A stretch of 64,000 nucleotides of DNA from an uncultured SAR86 cluster bacterium (GTDB taxonomy: Bacteria > Pseudomonadota > Gammaproteobacteria > Magnimaribacterales > AG-339-G14), in NCBI GenBank assembly GCA_902627595.1, contig CACOJO010000001.1, positions 124,001 to 188,000 of the forward strand, given 5' to 3'. The translations under genes were made by a program, and so were the position numbers. This document shows positions 9,268 to 18,618 of this stretch, one piece after another (the first letter of the stretch is position 1; every line of letters starts with the position of its first letter). The notes below the pieces were generated by a model that had not been told where the DNA came from, ran no database searches, and saw nothing but the letters and a program-made list of their open reading frames with translations.

Positions 9268-11433
9268 ATGGAAAATTTATATTATGAAGTAGCGCTTCCT
9301 TTACCTCTTAGAAACTCTTTTACTTACAGTTCAAATGTCAAGATTTCCAATGGCTCCAGAGTTCAAGTTTCATTTAGAAACCGAGAAATTATCGGATATG
9401 TTTTAAGTAAACAATCCAACCCAAATGTAAAATCTATTAAACCCATAATCAAAGTTTTAGATAGAAATTCTTTAATAGATAAGTCCTCTTACGACCTCAT
9501 TCATTGGATAGCCAACTACTATAAAGCACCTATTGGAGAAATTTTTAAATCCTATTTCCCGCCTTTTTTGAGAAAAGGCAAAGAAATAAATGATTCCATA
9601 GAGGTGTACGCAATTACAAACTTGGGTAAATTAGCGAGCAAAGAATCCTTTGGACGTGCAAAAAAGCAATTTGAAGCACTAGAAGTTTTTCAACACAAAT
9701 CAGAGTTATCCCGTATAGGTTTAAAAGCAAACAAAATCTCTAAAGCCATCTTGGATGCTTTAATTTCAAAAGGTTATCTTGAGATAAAAAGCCTTAATCG
9801 AAATGAATTGAAAACTAACAAAGAACTTAACTTAGAAGCTTTTTTTGAATTAAATGTTGAGCAAAATAAAATTTATAAGTCCATTAAAAATTCATCAACC
9901 AATCTTACTCATCTAATTTTTGGAGTTACAGGAAGTGGTAAAACCGAAATATATTTTCATCTTATTAGAGACTTTTTAGAAAAGGGTAAACAAGTATTAA
10001 TTCTTGTTCCAGAAATTGGTCTGACTCCAAATCTAAAAGCCGAAATCGAAAGGAGATTTGGCGATGACAATGTCGCTCTTTTGCACTCTGAAATGTCAGA
10101 AAAAGATAGAGCTCACGCCTGGAATGATATTAACAAAGGCTATAAGTCAATTTTGATTGGAACAAGATCAGCAATTTTTACCCCCTTCAAGGATTTAGGC
10201 TTGATAGTGGTAGATGAAGAGCATGATTCTTCATACAAACAAATTGATGGCTTTAGATATTCAGCTAGAGATGTTGCAGTCTATCGAGCAAATCTTGAAA
10301 AAATTCCTGTCATCATGTGCTCAGCAACGCCTAGCCTGGAAAGTCTTAAAAATTGTCAGGATGAAAAATACAGCTTACACAAACTAACGCGAAGGGTAAA
10401 AGATGCCAGACAGCCTAAGTTTGAAATCTCTGATTTAAGATCATCCGAGTTAAAGTCAGGTTTAACCGAATATAGTCTTAATGAAATTTACAAAGAATTA
10501 AGTAAAGGCAATCAAGTTTTAGTCTTCCTCAACAAAAAAGGCTACGCACCAATGGTCTTTTGCAACAAATGCGGCTGGACTCCGGAATGCAGTAATTGCG
10601 ACGTATCAATGGTTTATCACATCAATCCTAAAAGATTAGTCTGTCATCATTGTGGAACCAAGCATCCAATGCCAGTTGCTTGTCTGAACTGTGACGAAGA
10701 AAGTTTGGAATTTTTTCATACGGGAACTGAGAAACTCGAAGAATTTTTAAAAGAGCATTTCAAAAATACTTCTGTGATCAGAGTTGACCGAGAAGCTCTA
10801 GGTAAGGAGAAATTAAGATCCAACTCGGTGCTACCAGATTCCAAAGAGCCTCTCATATTGGTGGGAACGCAGATTTTAGCCAAAGGTCATCACATGCCCA
10901 ATTTGACTCTAGTGGTAGTAGTAGACGCTGACAGTGGCCTTTTTTCAGTTGACCACAAAGCTTCTGAAAGGTTGGCTCAGTTATTGATTCAGGTTTCAGG
11001 AAGAGCTGGCAGAGAAGATAAAGAAGGCAGGGTCATTTTGCAATCGTTTGTACCTGAACATCCTTTTTTAGAAAAAATTTCTTCTTTTGATTACGAGAAG
11101 ATTGCCAACGAAATTTTAGAAGAGAGACAAACCAATAAGCTTCCGCCTTTTGTTTATCAAATTAACATTCATGCGGAGTCCCTAAAACGACCTCTTCCAG
11201 AGAAGGTTTTGATGGAAATCTGTCGTTCGTTAAACTTAAATGACGATGAATTTATAGGACCAAAACCAGAGCTTATCGAAAAAAGAAAAAATTACTTTCG
11301 ATGGGTCCTAACCCTGAAATCTGAAAATAGAAAATATATACATGCTCTTGCAAATCAAGTTATCAAGATGATCGATCAAAGCGATTATTCAAAAAACGTC
11401 AGAGTTGGAATTGATGTGGATCCACTCAACTAG
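9268..11433 (+). CDS. priA: Primosomal protein N' (replication restart helicase)
   Basis: 3'-5' superfamily 2 helicase that recognises stalled or repaired forks and reloads the replisome. The N-terminal DNA-binding region is followed by Walker A GVTGSGKTE (219-227) and DEEH (316-319). The zinc-binding insert has eight cysteines in CxxC pairs (CNKCGW, CSNC, CHHC, CLNC). Motifs GTEKLEEFL and GTQILAKGHH follow. The 721 residues match the family length. The gene is divergent from the L31 gene and ends 1 bp from tsaE. Confidence 0.97.
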   Translation: MENLYYEVALPLPLRNSFTYSSNVKISNGSRVQVSFRNREIIGYVLSKQSNPNVKSIKPIIKVLDRNSLIDKSSYDLIHWIANYYKAPIGEIFKSYFPPFLRKGKEINDSIEVYAITNLGKLASKESFGRAKKQFEALEVFQHKSELSRIGLKANKISKAILDALISKGYLEIKSLNRNELKTNKELNLEAFFELNVEQNKIYKSIKNSSTNLTHLIFGVTGSGKTEIYFHLIRDFLEKGKQVLILVPEIGLTPNLKAEIERRFGDDNVALLHSEMSEKDRAHAWNDINKGYKSILIGTRSAIFTPFKDLGLIVVDEEHDSSYKQIDGFRYSARDVAVYRANLEKIPVIMCSATPSLESLKNCQDEKYSLHKLTRRVKDARQPKFEISDLRSSELKSGLTEYSLNEIYKELSKGNQVLVFLNKKGYAPMVFCNKCGWTPECSNCDVSMVYHINPKRLVCHHCGTKHPMPVACLNCDEESLEFFHTGTEKLEEFLKEHFKNTSVIRVDREALGKEKLRSNSVLPDSKEPLILVGTQILAKGHHMPNLTLVVVVDADSGLFSVDHKASERLAQLLIQVSGRAGREDKEGRVILQSFVPEHPFLEKISSFDYEKIANEILEERQTNKLPPFVYQINIHAESLKRPLPEKVLMEICRSLNLNDDEFIGPKPELIEKRKNYFRWVLTLKSENRKYIHALANQVIKMIDQSDYSKNVRVGIDVDPLN

Positions 11434-11434
11434 C

Positions 11435-11887
11435 TTAAAGATTTAAGTTTAAAGAAGTTTTAATTTCACATTTTCTTGCAGTTTCTCCTTGATGGAATAA
11501 TGAAATGGCAATGTCAGGCTCTTTTAAAAAACCAGATCCTTTTTCAGGCCATTCTATAAAGTTGATTGAATTCGCTTCTTGCAGATATTCTTCTAAACCG
11601 ATTGCGCTTAGCTCGGTAATTTTTTCCACACGGTATAAATCGATATGAAAGATTTTTAAATCTTCGATTTCATAAGGCTCAATCAAAGTAAAGGTTGGAC
11701 TATTGATGAAATTTTCTATGCCAAGATAATTTAAAACTTCTTTTACCAAAGTGGTCTTTCCTGTGCCTAAGTCTCCAGAAAGATGAATAGAAATCGGATA
11801 ATTATTTTCTTTTATTAGAAAAGAAGAGAGTTTTTCTGCAAGTTGTTTAGTTTCATCTAGGCTTGATAAGACAAGTTCTTTATTCAT
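11435..11887 (-). CDS. tsaE: tRNA threonylcarbamoyladenosine biosynthesis ATPase TsaE
   Basis: ATPase partner of TsaB/TsaD in making the t6A37 modification of ANN-decoding tRNAs. Walker A is LSGDLGTGKTTL (37-48). SPTFTL, HIDLYR and FIEWPE follow in family order, and 150 residues is normal. The ATG overlaps the end of nnrD by 8 bp, keeping the nnrD-tsaE pairing of E. coli. The amiB-mutL genes that follow in E. coli are absent; the next gene is convergent priA. Confidence 0.95.
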   Translation of the reverse strand: MNKELVLSSLDETKQLAEKLSSFLIKENNYPISIHLSGDLGTGKTTLVKEVLNYLGIENFINSPTFTLIEPYEIEDLKIFHIDLYRVEKITELSAIGLEEYLQEANSINFIEWPEKGSGFLKEPDIAISLFHQGETARKCEIKTSLNLNL

Positions 11888-12755
11888 TCTTCATTTTCAT
11901 AAAGTTAAATAAATCAGAAGGCATCAAAGATTTCATATCGTGCTTTTCAATATAACTATCTGCTGCTCTTGCATGCATATCCACTCCTAAGCAAGCAGCA
12001 TCTATGGACGATAAACCTTGAGCAATTAATCCAGAAACTAGTCCAGAAAGTACATCGCCCATGCCTCCTACTGCCATACCAGCATTGCCTTTTTTACAAA
12101 CAAATGCAGTTCTTTTGTTGCCTATCATTGTTTCATGACCTTTAAGAATTACCGTTGCATTGTATTTGTCACAAAGCTCAGCTAAAGCTCGTGGTCTATT
12201 TTTTTGAATGGTCGAGACCTTTGTCTTGAGCAATCGAGCTGCTTCTCCTGGATGAGGCGTAAGGATTAATTTTTTTGGCAATTTAATTTTCAGTCTGTTT
12301 TCAGAGAGGATATTTAATCCATCTGCATCAATCAAAATCGGCAGATTTTCTTTTACTGCAAAGTTTGTTGATTTATAAAGCATCTGATCAGCCCAAAAAT
12401 TTCTACCCAATCCCGGACCGATACAAATGACTGTTTTATTGGGCAAGTGATTTTCTAAGTCAGAGATGCTTTCCACAGTTTTCGTCATAACTTCTGGACA
12501 ATATGCCAAAGCAGCTGACAGATGGTCTTTTCTCGTCGCCAAGGTCGCCAAACCTGCACCGCTTGCTAGAACTGCCTTTGAGGAAAGAAGGGCGGCACCA
12601 CCAAAACCAAGATTTCCTGCAATGACTAAAACATGACCATAGTCTCCCTTATTAGAATTAGGGTTTCTGATGAGCTTTTTTTCGATATTTTTTGATTTAA
12701 ATTCTTTGATTTTCAATTTGTATAAAAATTTATTAAATATATTATGTACAAACAA
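11880..12755 (-). CDS. nnrD: ADP-dependent (S)-NAD(P)H-hydrate dehydratase, stand-alone
   Basis: Repairs hydrated NAD(P)H using ADP. The ribokinase-like fold shows KGDYGHVLVIAG, ASGAGLAT, GPGLGR, LTPHPGE and NAGMAVGGMGDVLSG, the last being the ADP/catalytic loop. E. coli Nnr is a ~515-residue fusion with an N-terminal NAD(P)HX epimerase; that half is missing. The start is uncertain: the longest frame begins with TTG (12753-12755) and leaves only 20 bp before the divergent Nudix gene. The first ~30 residues are not conserved, so initiation further in is possible. Confidence 0.92.
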   Translation of the reverse strand: MFVHNIFNKFLYKLKIKEFKSKNIEKKLIRNPNSNKGDYGHVLVIAGNLGFGGAALLSSKAVLASGAGLATLATRKDHLSAALAYCPEVMTKTVESISDLENHLPNKTVICIGPGLGRNFWADQMLYKSTNFAVKENLPILIDADGLNILSENRLKIKLPKKLILTPHPGEAARLLKTKVSTIQKNRPRALAELCDKYNATVILKGHETMIGNKRTAFVCKKGNAGMAVGGMGDVLSGLVSGLIAQGLSSIDAACLGVDMHARAADSYIEKHDMKSLMPSDLFNFMKMKNE

Positions 12756-12775
12756 TCCTGAAATCTAAAATTTAT

Positions 12776-13645
12776 ATGTCGGAAAAAGATTCTAAAGATA
12801 TCAAAGTAAAGAGAAATCCTAAGATCAACATTCAAGAGGCTGATCCCTCTTTACCACCTTCAAAACCTAAACCTGCAGCTACGGTGTTGCTGGTTAGAAC
12901 TATCGAAGAAGCAGTAGAAGTATTTATGATACAAAGATCAATCAAAACAAATTTTGGCGGTGCGTGGGTATTTCCTGGAGGGAAGCTCGATGAATATGAT
13001 TTAAAAGATGACATCAACAATTACTGTCGTGGTTTAACAGATGAAGTTGCATCGCAATTATTGGGTGTCAAATCAGGAGGACTCAACTATTGGATTGCTT
13101 GCATAAGAGAGTGTTTTGAGGAATGTGGCGTCTTGCTAGCTTATAGAAGCAGTGGAGAAGTCTTTGGCTCTTCAGATGAAAGTGAAAAAGAAATTCTTAA
13201 AAAGTATCGAAATAAATTAAATCAAGGCGAACCGGTCTTATTGGAATTATGTCAAAAGTTGGACTTGCAACTTGCTGTTGATCGTCTGGCTTACATCTCA
13301 CATTGGGTTACACCAAAATCCGAAGCTAAAAGATACAGTACGCATTTTTTTATTGCGCTATTTCCAGAAGGGCAAACTGCCAAGCATGATGGCAGCGAAG
13401 GAGTAAAAAGCATATGGATTAAACCCGAGGATGCTCTTGCTCAAGGAGAAAAGGGCGAGTTTCCAATAATTTTCCCAACCATTAAAAATTTAGAATCCAT
13501 TAAAGGGTTCACCGATACTGAAACACTGCTTAAAAACAAAGTAGAAGACCAAAATAATATCGTTACTGTAGAGCCTAAAATTTTCATGCAAGACGGAAAA
13601 ATGGTTTTACTGATGCCAGGAGATGAAGGTTATGACGATCACTGA
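12776..13645 (+). CDS. Nudix hydrolase, NUDT19-like
   Basis: Nudix protein whose box is split by an insertion. FPGGK lies at 66-70, but RECFEECGVLL is at 111-121, about 40 residues away instead of the usual dozen. This split box is characteristic of the NUDT19 group, whose studied animal members cleave CoA and acyl-CoA to 3',5'-ADP and phosphopantetheines. Downstream SHWVTPKSEAKRYSTHFF also fits that group. The stop overlaps the next gene, a metallo-hydrolase, by 23 bp, so the two are probably translated together. Substrate is inferred only from the family. Confidence 0.85.
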   Translation: MSEKDSKDIKVKRNPKINIQEADPSLPPSKPKPAATVLLVRTIEEAVEVFMIQRSIKTNFGGAWVFPGGKLDEYDLKDDINNYCRGLTDEVASQLLGVKSGGLNYWIACIRECFEECGVLLAYRSSGEVFGSSDESEKEILKKYRNKLNQGEPVLLELCQKLDLQLAVDRLAYISHWVTPKSEAKRYSTHFFIALFPEGQTAKHDGSEGVKSIWIKPEDALAQGEKGEFPIIFPTIKNLESIKGFTDTETLLKNKVEDQNNIVTVEPKIFMQDGKMVLLMPGDEGYDDH

Positions 13646-14447
13646 GCTATCTCCATTAGTAAGAAGAATCACGGCAGGTAATTCCAGCGTCTTTACAGGC
13701 CCTGGAACAAATACTTATCTTGTTGGCAAAGAAGAAATCACAGTGATTGATCCAGGTCCTGCAATGCCAGAGCATATAGAAAATATTACCAAAGCTTGTG
13801 GAGAAGATATCAAGCAAATCTTAGTTACTCATACTCATCCCGATCACTCTCCAGGCGCTAAGTTACTTCATCAGAGAACTGCTGCACCAGTGATGGGAAT
13901 GTATGCATTACACAAGCAAACTCAAGATAAAACATTTAAAGCTAATAAAGTTTTAGAAGATGGTGATGAAATCAGAGAAATTGAGTACACCTTAAAAGCT
14001 ATTCACACGCCAGGACATGCTTCTAATCATCTGTGTTACCTCTTAGAAGAAGAGAAGATGATTTTTACTGGTGATCATATTATGGAAGGCTCTACAGTAG
14101 TCATAGGTCCACCCGATGGGAACATGAAGCAATACATTGACTCTTTGGAAAAACTCAAACAATTCGATATTTCTTTGATTGCACCTGGACATGGCAATCT
14201 CATGAAAGATCCTAAAAGTGTTGTAGATTGGATTGTCAGTCATAGAATGTTTAGAGAAAAGAAAGTAGTGGATGCATTGACTGAATTTTCAAAAGCCAAC
14301 TTGGATGAACTGGTGGAGAAGGTTTATGACGATGTTGATGAAAGACTCCATGGCATTGCTAGAGCTTCGCTATTAGCTCACTTGAATAAATTAGTTGAAG
14401 AAGACAAAGCCATCAGCAAAGGTGACGAGTTTTTCTGGAAAGGTTAA
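13623..14447 (+). CDS. MBL-fold metallo-hydrolase, LACTB2-like
   Basis: Metallo-beta-lactamase fold hydrolase. The dinuclear zinc motif THTHPDH gives His70, His72, Asp74 and His75. HTPGHASNH, FTGDHI and APGHG supply the remaining ligands. The C-terminal winged-helix-like region (GIARASLLAHLNKL) is typical of LACTB2, an endoribonuclease in animals. Two in-frame ATG codons (13623 and 13632) could start it, both inside the preceding Nudix gene. The pairing with a NUDT19-like protein suggests a joint role in turnover of CoA derivatives or RNA, which is inference. Confidence 0.85.
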   Translation: MKVMTITELSPLVRRITAGNSSVFTGPGTNTYLVGKEEITVIDPGPAMPEHIENITKACGEDIKQILVTHTHPDHSPGAKLLHQRTAAPVMGMYALHKQTQDKTFKANKVLEDGDEIREIEYTLKAIHTPGHASNHLCYLLEEEKMIFTGDHIMEGSTVVIGPPDGNMKQYIDSLEKLKQFDISLIAPGHGNLMKDPKSVVDWIVSHRMFREKKVVDALTEFSKANLDELVEKVYDDVDERLHGIARASLLAHLNKLVEEDKAISKGDEFFWKG

Positions 14448-14452
14448 TTTTT

Positions 14453-14848
14453 ATGAAAAAACCACCAAAAAAAGTTCCATATACTTGGTGGTTTTTATTA
14501 GCACTCTTTTCTTTGATATGGCCTATGTTTTTAGGTCCTTATCTAGCTATATATAATCCATCATTTTTTGAAGGACCAAATGTTTCCGAACTAACACTTA
14601 GTTCAGGGCTTTATGTCGCTAGAAATCTTGCAGTTGGACTAGCATTTCTTTTAGCTATTTATTTAAGAAATGCTTCTATGCTTTTTATTCTGATTATCGT
14701 TAGATTAATAACGGATTTAATTGATGCCCCTATGTTCTTTATCTTCAAAGACTCTAATCTGATAGGTTTAGTTATTATTTTTACAATATTTTGTTACCTA
14801 CCGGCATATATTGGATTACGTTATCTCTGGAATCAAACTAAAAAGTGA
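14453..14848 (+). CDS. Small four-helix membrane protein of unknown function
   Basis: A 131-residue protein I do not recognise. A lysine/proline-rich N-terminus (MKKPPKKVPY) is followed by four predicted membrane segments at about 13-34, 50-71, 74-97 and 101-124. The positive-inside rule suggests both ends are cytoplasmic. It starts 5 bp after the MBL hydrolase gene and so appears to be the last gene of that operon. No catalytic motif is visible. The 89 bp up to msrA hold no clear terminator or gene. Confidence 0.75.
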   Translation: MKKPPKKVPYTWWFLLALFSLIWPMFLGPYLAIYNPSFFEGPNVSELTLSSGLYVARNLAVGLAFLLAIYLRNASMLFILIIVRLITDLIDAPMFFIFKDSNLIGLVIIFTIFCYLPAYIGLRYLWNQTKK

Positions 14849-14937
14849 AAGCTTGCATCAACTTAAACAGCTTTAGTTAAATTAAAAAAATATTACATTT
14901 TCCCAATAAAATGGCGAAGAGACTTTTTCTTAACTTT

Positions 14938-15564
14938 TTACTTGAACTTTACCCCACAACCACCATGTCCACAGTAACCGTTAGGGTTTTTTGCTAAGTA
15001 TTGTTGATGATAATCTTCAGCATAGTATTCTTCTGAAACAGGTAAGATTTCTGTAACAATTTCGCCAAAGCCATTGGTATCCAATTTTGCTTGATAAATT
15101 TCTTTGGTTTTGACTGCCAGTTCTTCTTGAGTTTTATCAAAAAAATAAATTCCGGAGCGGTATTGTGTGCCTACATCACCACCTTGGCGCATGAATTGGG
15201 TAGGATCATGTCCTTCCCAAAAGACTTGCAACAATCCTTCTAAATCAGATGCATCTTCATAAGTCACAAAAACAATTTCAGAATGCGCAGTTAATCCAGA
15301 ACAAACTTCTTCATAAGTAGGGTTGGGCGTGTGTCCAGCAGCATAGCCAACACCGGTAACCTTGACACAATCCAAATCCCAAAACATTTTTTCTGCTCCC
15401 CAAAAGCAGCCCATACCAAAGAGTATTCTGGGATCGTCTTGAGACATACACTCAGACATAGGTGCTCCAGTCACAAAGTGATTTTCTGGATTGTAAATTG
15501 CCTGAGTTCTACCAGGCAGACAATCTTCTTTAATGGGTATTTCTAAACTTTTAAATCCAAACAT
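14938..15564 (-). CDS. msrA: Peptide methionine (S)-S-oxide reductase
   Basis: Reduces the S-epimer of methionine sulfoxide in oxidised proteins. The catalytic motif GCFWGAE holds Cys53; GYAAGHTPNPTYEEVC, FWEGHDPT and GGDVGTQYRS follow. The C-terminus GYCGHGGCG offers two recycling cysteines, as in E. coli-type MsrA. The 208 residues are normal. The ATG follows the TAA of acs without a single base between, so it is the distal gene of dksA-folK-acs-msrA. Confidence 0.96.
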   Translation of the reverse strand: MFGFKSLEIPIKEDCLPGRTQAIYNPENHFVTGAPMSECMSQDDPRILFGMGCFWGAEKMFWDLDCVKVTGVGYAAGHTPNPTYEEVCSGLTAHSEIVFVTYEDASDLEGLLQVFWEGHDPTQFMRQGGDVGTQYRSGIYFFDKTQEELAVKTKEIYQAKLDTNGFGEIVTEILPVSEEYYAEDYHQQYLAKNPNGYCGHGGCGVKFK

Positions 15565-17493
15565 TTATTTATTTAATCTTTCTTTGATCAAGATGTCTAT
15601 GATACTGGGATCAGCAAGGGTGGTGGTATCTCCCAAATTGTCCAATTCGTTTTCTGCGATTTTTCTTAAAATCCTACGCATGATTTTTCCTGATCGGGTT
15701 TTGGGTAAATCGTAACAGAATTGAATGGAATCCGGTTTTGCAATGGGACCGATTTCTTTGACGATGAGTCCAATTAATTCTTGATGGATTTCATCAGAAG
15801 CTTTTGCCTCTTTCATAAGGTTCACGTAACAATAAATTCCTTGTCCCTTGATCTGATGTTCAAAGCCAACTACCGCAGCTTCTGCGACTGCTTCGTGTAA
15901 CACTAAAGCACTTTCTATCTCTGCAGTACCCAATCGATGCCCAGAGACATTTAAGACATCATCAACTCGTCCTGTGATTCTATAAAAACCGTCTGCATCT
16001 CGCTCAGCACCATCTCCGGTAAAATAAAAACCTTTGTAAGTTGAATAGTAGGTTTCGACACATCTTTGATGATCTCCATAAACCGTTCTGATTTGCGATG
16101 GCCAAGAACTTTTGACGACTAAATTACCCTTACCAGGTCCTTCGATTTCATTACCTTCTTCATCCACAAGCGCAGGATTGATCCCAAGGAAAGGTTTACC
16201 AGCACAACCTGGTTTTTGATCAGAAAAACCTGCCAAACCAGAAATCATGATGCTACCGGTTTCGGTTTGCCACCAAGTATCAACTATTGGGCATTTGCCT
16301 TTACCAACCTCATTGTAATACCACTCCCAGGCTTCTGGATTTATAGGCTCTCCAACTGTACCCAATACTTCCAAAGAGTCTCTCGAAGAGGATTGCAAAG
16401 GCTCATTGCCATGGGCCATAAGCGCTCTAATCGCAGTAGGGGCTGTGTAGAAAATATTTACTTGATGTTTATCAATCACGTTCCAGAATCTAGAAACATC
16501 GGGAAATGTTGGTATGCCCTCAAACATCAAAGTAGTTGAGGCATTTGCTAAAGGACCATAGACAATATAAGTGTGACCTGTAACCCAGCCAACGTCTGCA
16601 GTACACCAGTAAATACTGTCTTCTTTTAAATCGAAAATGTATTTGTGGCTTAAGGCTGCACCCAACAAATATCCTCCGGTGGTATGCAGTACCCCTTTGG
16701 GTTTTCCTGTTGAACCTGAGGTATAAAGAATGAAAAGTGGATCTTCGGCATTCATTTCTTCGCAAGGACAATCTGCATCAAATTTTTCAATGTTTTGGTA
16801 ATAGTCGACTTCCACTTCATTTTCGTTAATAAGTGAGTTTTCCGTTCGATTAACGACTATTACACTGTGCACATTAGGACAGTCCTTTAGAGCTTCATTC
16901 ACATTATTTTTTAGCGGGACGAGTTTTCCTCCTCTGATTCCTTCATTTGCAGTTATTATTGCGGTGCAATCCGAGTCCAAAATTCTATCTTTTAGGGATT
17001 CGATGGAAAACCCTCCAAAGACCACTGAGTGAATGGCACCAATTCTGGCACAAGCCAACATCGCATAAGCTGCCTCAGGAATCATCGGCATGTATATGCA
17101 AACTCGATCGCCTTTTTTTACATTTCTGGATTTTAAAAGATTGGCAAACTGGCAAACATTTTTGTATAGATCTTGAAAAGAAATTTCTTTATTGTCGTTG
17201 GGATCATCTCCTTCCCATATGATAGCAGTTTTGTTTGCATGCTTTTCTAGATGACGATCAATGCAATTGAAACAGGCATTCAATTTTCCTGTTTTGAACC
17301 AGGCTACTTTGCCTGACTCCAAATCGGATGCAGCCACTTCATTCCAATTGGAAAACCAGTCCAAGGTTTCTTCAGCTTTGTTTTGCCAGAAGCTCTCTGG
17401 ATTATTTATCGACTCTTGATATTCAGCATTGAAATCTTCTTCAGAGATTATGGAATTTTTCTTTTTTACTTCGCTTACCAAATAAGTTTTCAT
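15565..17493 (-). CDS. acs: Acetyl-CoA synthetase (AMP-forming)
   Basis: Activates acetate to acetyl-CoA through acetyl-AMP. The P-loop-like motif [13 protein letters not shown] and the adenylation core WWQTETG are present. The C-terminal [15 protein letters not shown] contains Lys603, equivalent to the lysine acetylated by Pat-type regulators in other bacteria. The 642 residues fit Acs (~650) rather than propionyl-CoA synthetase. It lies 23 bp downstream of folK and directly abuts msrA. No regulatory site was identified. Confidence 0.96.
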   Translation of the reverse strand: MKTYLVSEVKKKNSIISEEDFNAEYQESINNPESFWQNKAEETLDWFSNWNEVAASDLESGKVAWFKTGKLNACFNCIDRHLEKHANKTAIIWEGDDPNDNKEISFQDLYKNVCQFANLLKSRNVKKGDRVCIYMPMIPEAAYAMLACARIGAIHSVVFGGFSIESLKDRILDSDCTAIITANEGIRGGKLVPLKNNVNEALKDCPNVHSVIVVNRTENSLINENEVEVDYYQNIEKFDADCPCEEMNAEDPLFILYTSGSTGKPKGVLHTTGGYLLGAALSHKYIFDLKEDSIYWCTADVGWVTGHTYIVYGPLANASTTLMFEGIPTFPDVSRFWNVIDKHQVNIFYTAPTAIRALMAHGNEPLQSSSRDSLEVLGTVGEPINPEAWEWYYNEVGKGKCPIVDTWWQTETGSIMISGLAGFSDQKPGCAGKPFLGINPALVDEEGNEIEGPGKGNLVVKSSWPSQIRTVYGDHQRCVETYYSTYKGFYFTGDGAERDADGFYRITGRVDDVLNVSGHRLGTAEIESALVLHEAVAEAAVVGFEHQIKGQGIYCYVNLMKEAKASDEIHQELIGLIVKEIGPIAKPDSIQFCYDLPKTRSGKIMRRILRKIAENELDNLGDTTTLADPSIIDILIKERLNK

Positions 17494-17516
17494 TAAATAA
17501 TTCTATCTTGAAAACT

Positions 17517-17957
17517 TTAGTCAAAGTTAAAGTTTTTAAACTCTTGAGCTTGGCAATTTATTTCTTTCAATGGGTTTATGAAAAAGTCCCGATTTTGCCA
17601 ATCGTAGTGTGGCACTTTCAAAAGGGGCGTATCTATTGTTTCGTCATCAAAAAATACAATGTCGATATCAATGGTTCGAGGTTTCATGTGAGAGTCTTTT
17701 TTGCGTTTGAGTTTCTTTTCAATTTTTTGCAGATGCTCAAGAAATTCGAAAGGAGTGAATTTTGTGTCAACTTCCAAAGCAAGATTGAAGAAAAATGGCT
17801 GCTCGATTGGACCATAAGCAGGAGATTTATGGATTTCGCTTGCTTTTAGAATTTTTGTTTCAGAAAGGGCGCTTATTTTTATTTTAGCATTTTCAAGATT
17901 TGTTGACCGATTGCCTAAGTTAGAGCCTAAAATCAAGTACGCAAGATGAGATGACAT
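17517..17957 (-). CDS. folK: HPPK (6-hydroxymethyl-dihydropterin pyrophosphokinase)
   Basis: Transfers pyrophosphate from ATP to 6-hydroxymethyl-7,8-dihydropterin in folate synthesis. Visible motifs are LILGSNLGNR, the pterin/Mg site PRTIDIDIVFFDD and VPHYDWQNRDFFINPL. The length of 146 residues is slightly short but complete. Its ATG shares one base with the dksA stop (TAATG). In E. coli, gluQ and pcnB lie between dksA and folK and panBC follows; here those are absent from this locus. Confidence 0.95.
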   Translation of the reverse strand: MSSHLAYLILGSNLGNRSTNLENAKIKISALSETKILKASEIHKSPAYGPIEQPFFFNLALEVDTKFTPFEFLEHLQKIEKKLKRKKDSHMKPRTIDIDIVFFDDETIDTPLLKVPHYDWQNRDFFINPLKEINCQAQEFKNFNFD

Positions 17958-18565
17958 TAACCGAACTGTTGTTTTTCTTTAATTTCATCGACGGTTTTGC
18001 AATCGATACATTTGGTTGCAGTAGGTCTGGCTTCCAATCTCTTGATACCAATTTCAACACCACAGGATTCACAGTAACCGTAAAGACTATCTTCTATATC
18101 CTTCAAAGAAAGATCAATCTTTCCTATAAGTTTTCGTTCTCTTTCTCTTTTTCTCAATTCCAACATAAATTCTTCTTCTTTTGCAGCACGATCCAAAGAA
18201 TCTGGAAAATTACTTTGATCTTGTTGAATTAACTGTTCAGTTTTTTCTTGTTCTTCTATGAGAGCGTCTTTCCAAGCGGTAAGCATTCCCAGAAAATGTT
18301 TCTGTTGATTTTTATTCATGTATTTTTCTGATTTCTTTGACCTATAAGGCTGAAAATTCTTCAAGAAAGCTGAAAAATCCGTAGGGGAGACGCTTACTTT
18401 GACTGCAGCTTTTTTTGGCGTCTTTTTAGTAACGGTTACTTTTTTTACTGGTTTACCTGTCTTTTTTGCAGCTGGTTTCTTTACCGGTTTTTTTTGTACC
18501 TTAGTAACTTTTTTAGCAGCAGGCTTTTTTGTTTTGGTTGGTTTTTTTGAATTTTTAGTAGCCAT
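17957..18565 (-). CDS. dksA: RNA polymerase-binding transcription factor DksA with Lys/Ala-rich N-terminal extension
   Basis: DksA enters the RNA polymerase secondary channel and, with ppGpp, controls rRNA and amino-acid promoters. The conserved body starts near residue 61. It has the coiled-coil tip DSLDRA (Asp122, Asp125, Ala127), matching DxxDxA, and a four-cysteine zinc finger (Cys165, 168, 186, 189). Usual length is ~150 residues; this one is 202. Residues 1-60 are almost only Lys, Ala, Pro, Thr and Val, with PAAKK units, resembling histone H1-like tails. It heads dksA-folk-acs-msrA. No Shine-Dalgarno sequence is seen. Confidence 0.95.
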   Translation of the reverse strand: MATKNSKKPTKTKKPAAKKVTKVQKKPVKKPAAKKTGKPVKKVTVTKKTPKKAAVKVSVSPTDFSAFLKNFQPYRSKKSEKYMNKNQQKHFLGMLTAWKDALIEEQEKTEQLIQQDQSNFPDSLDRAAKEEEFMLELRKRERERKLIGKIDLSLKDIEDSLYGYCESCGVEIGIKRLEARPTATKCIDCKTVDEIKEKQQFG

Positions 18566-18618
18566 AATTTAGAAGAGCAAAATTTATCAAAAGAAGATGA
18601 AAGTATCCAGTTATTTTC

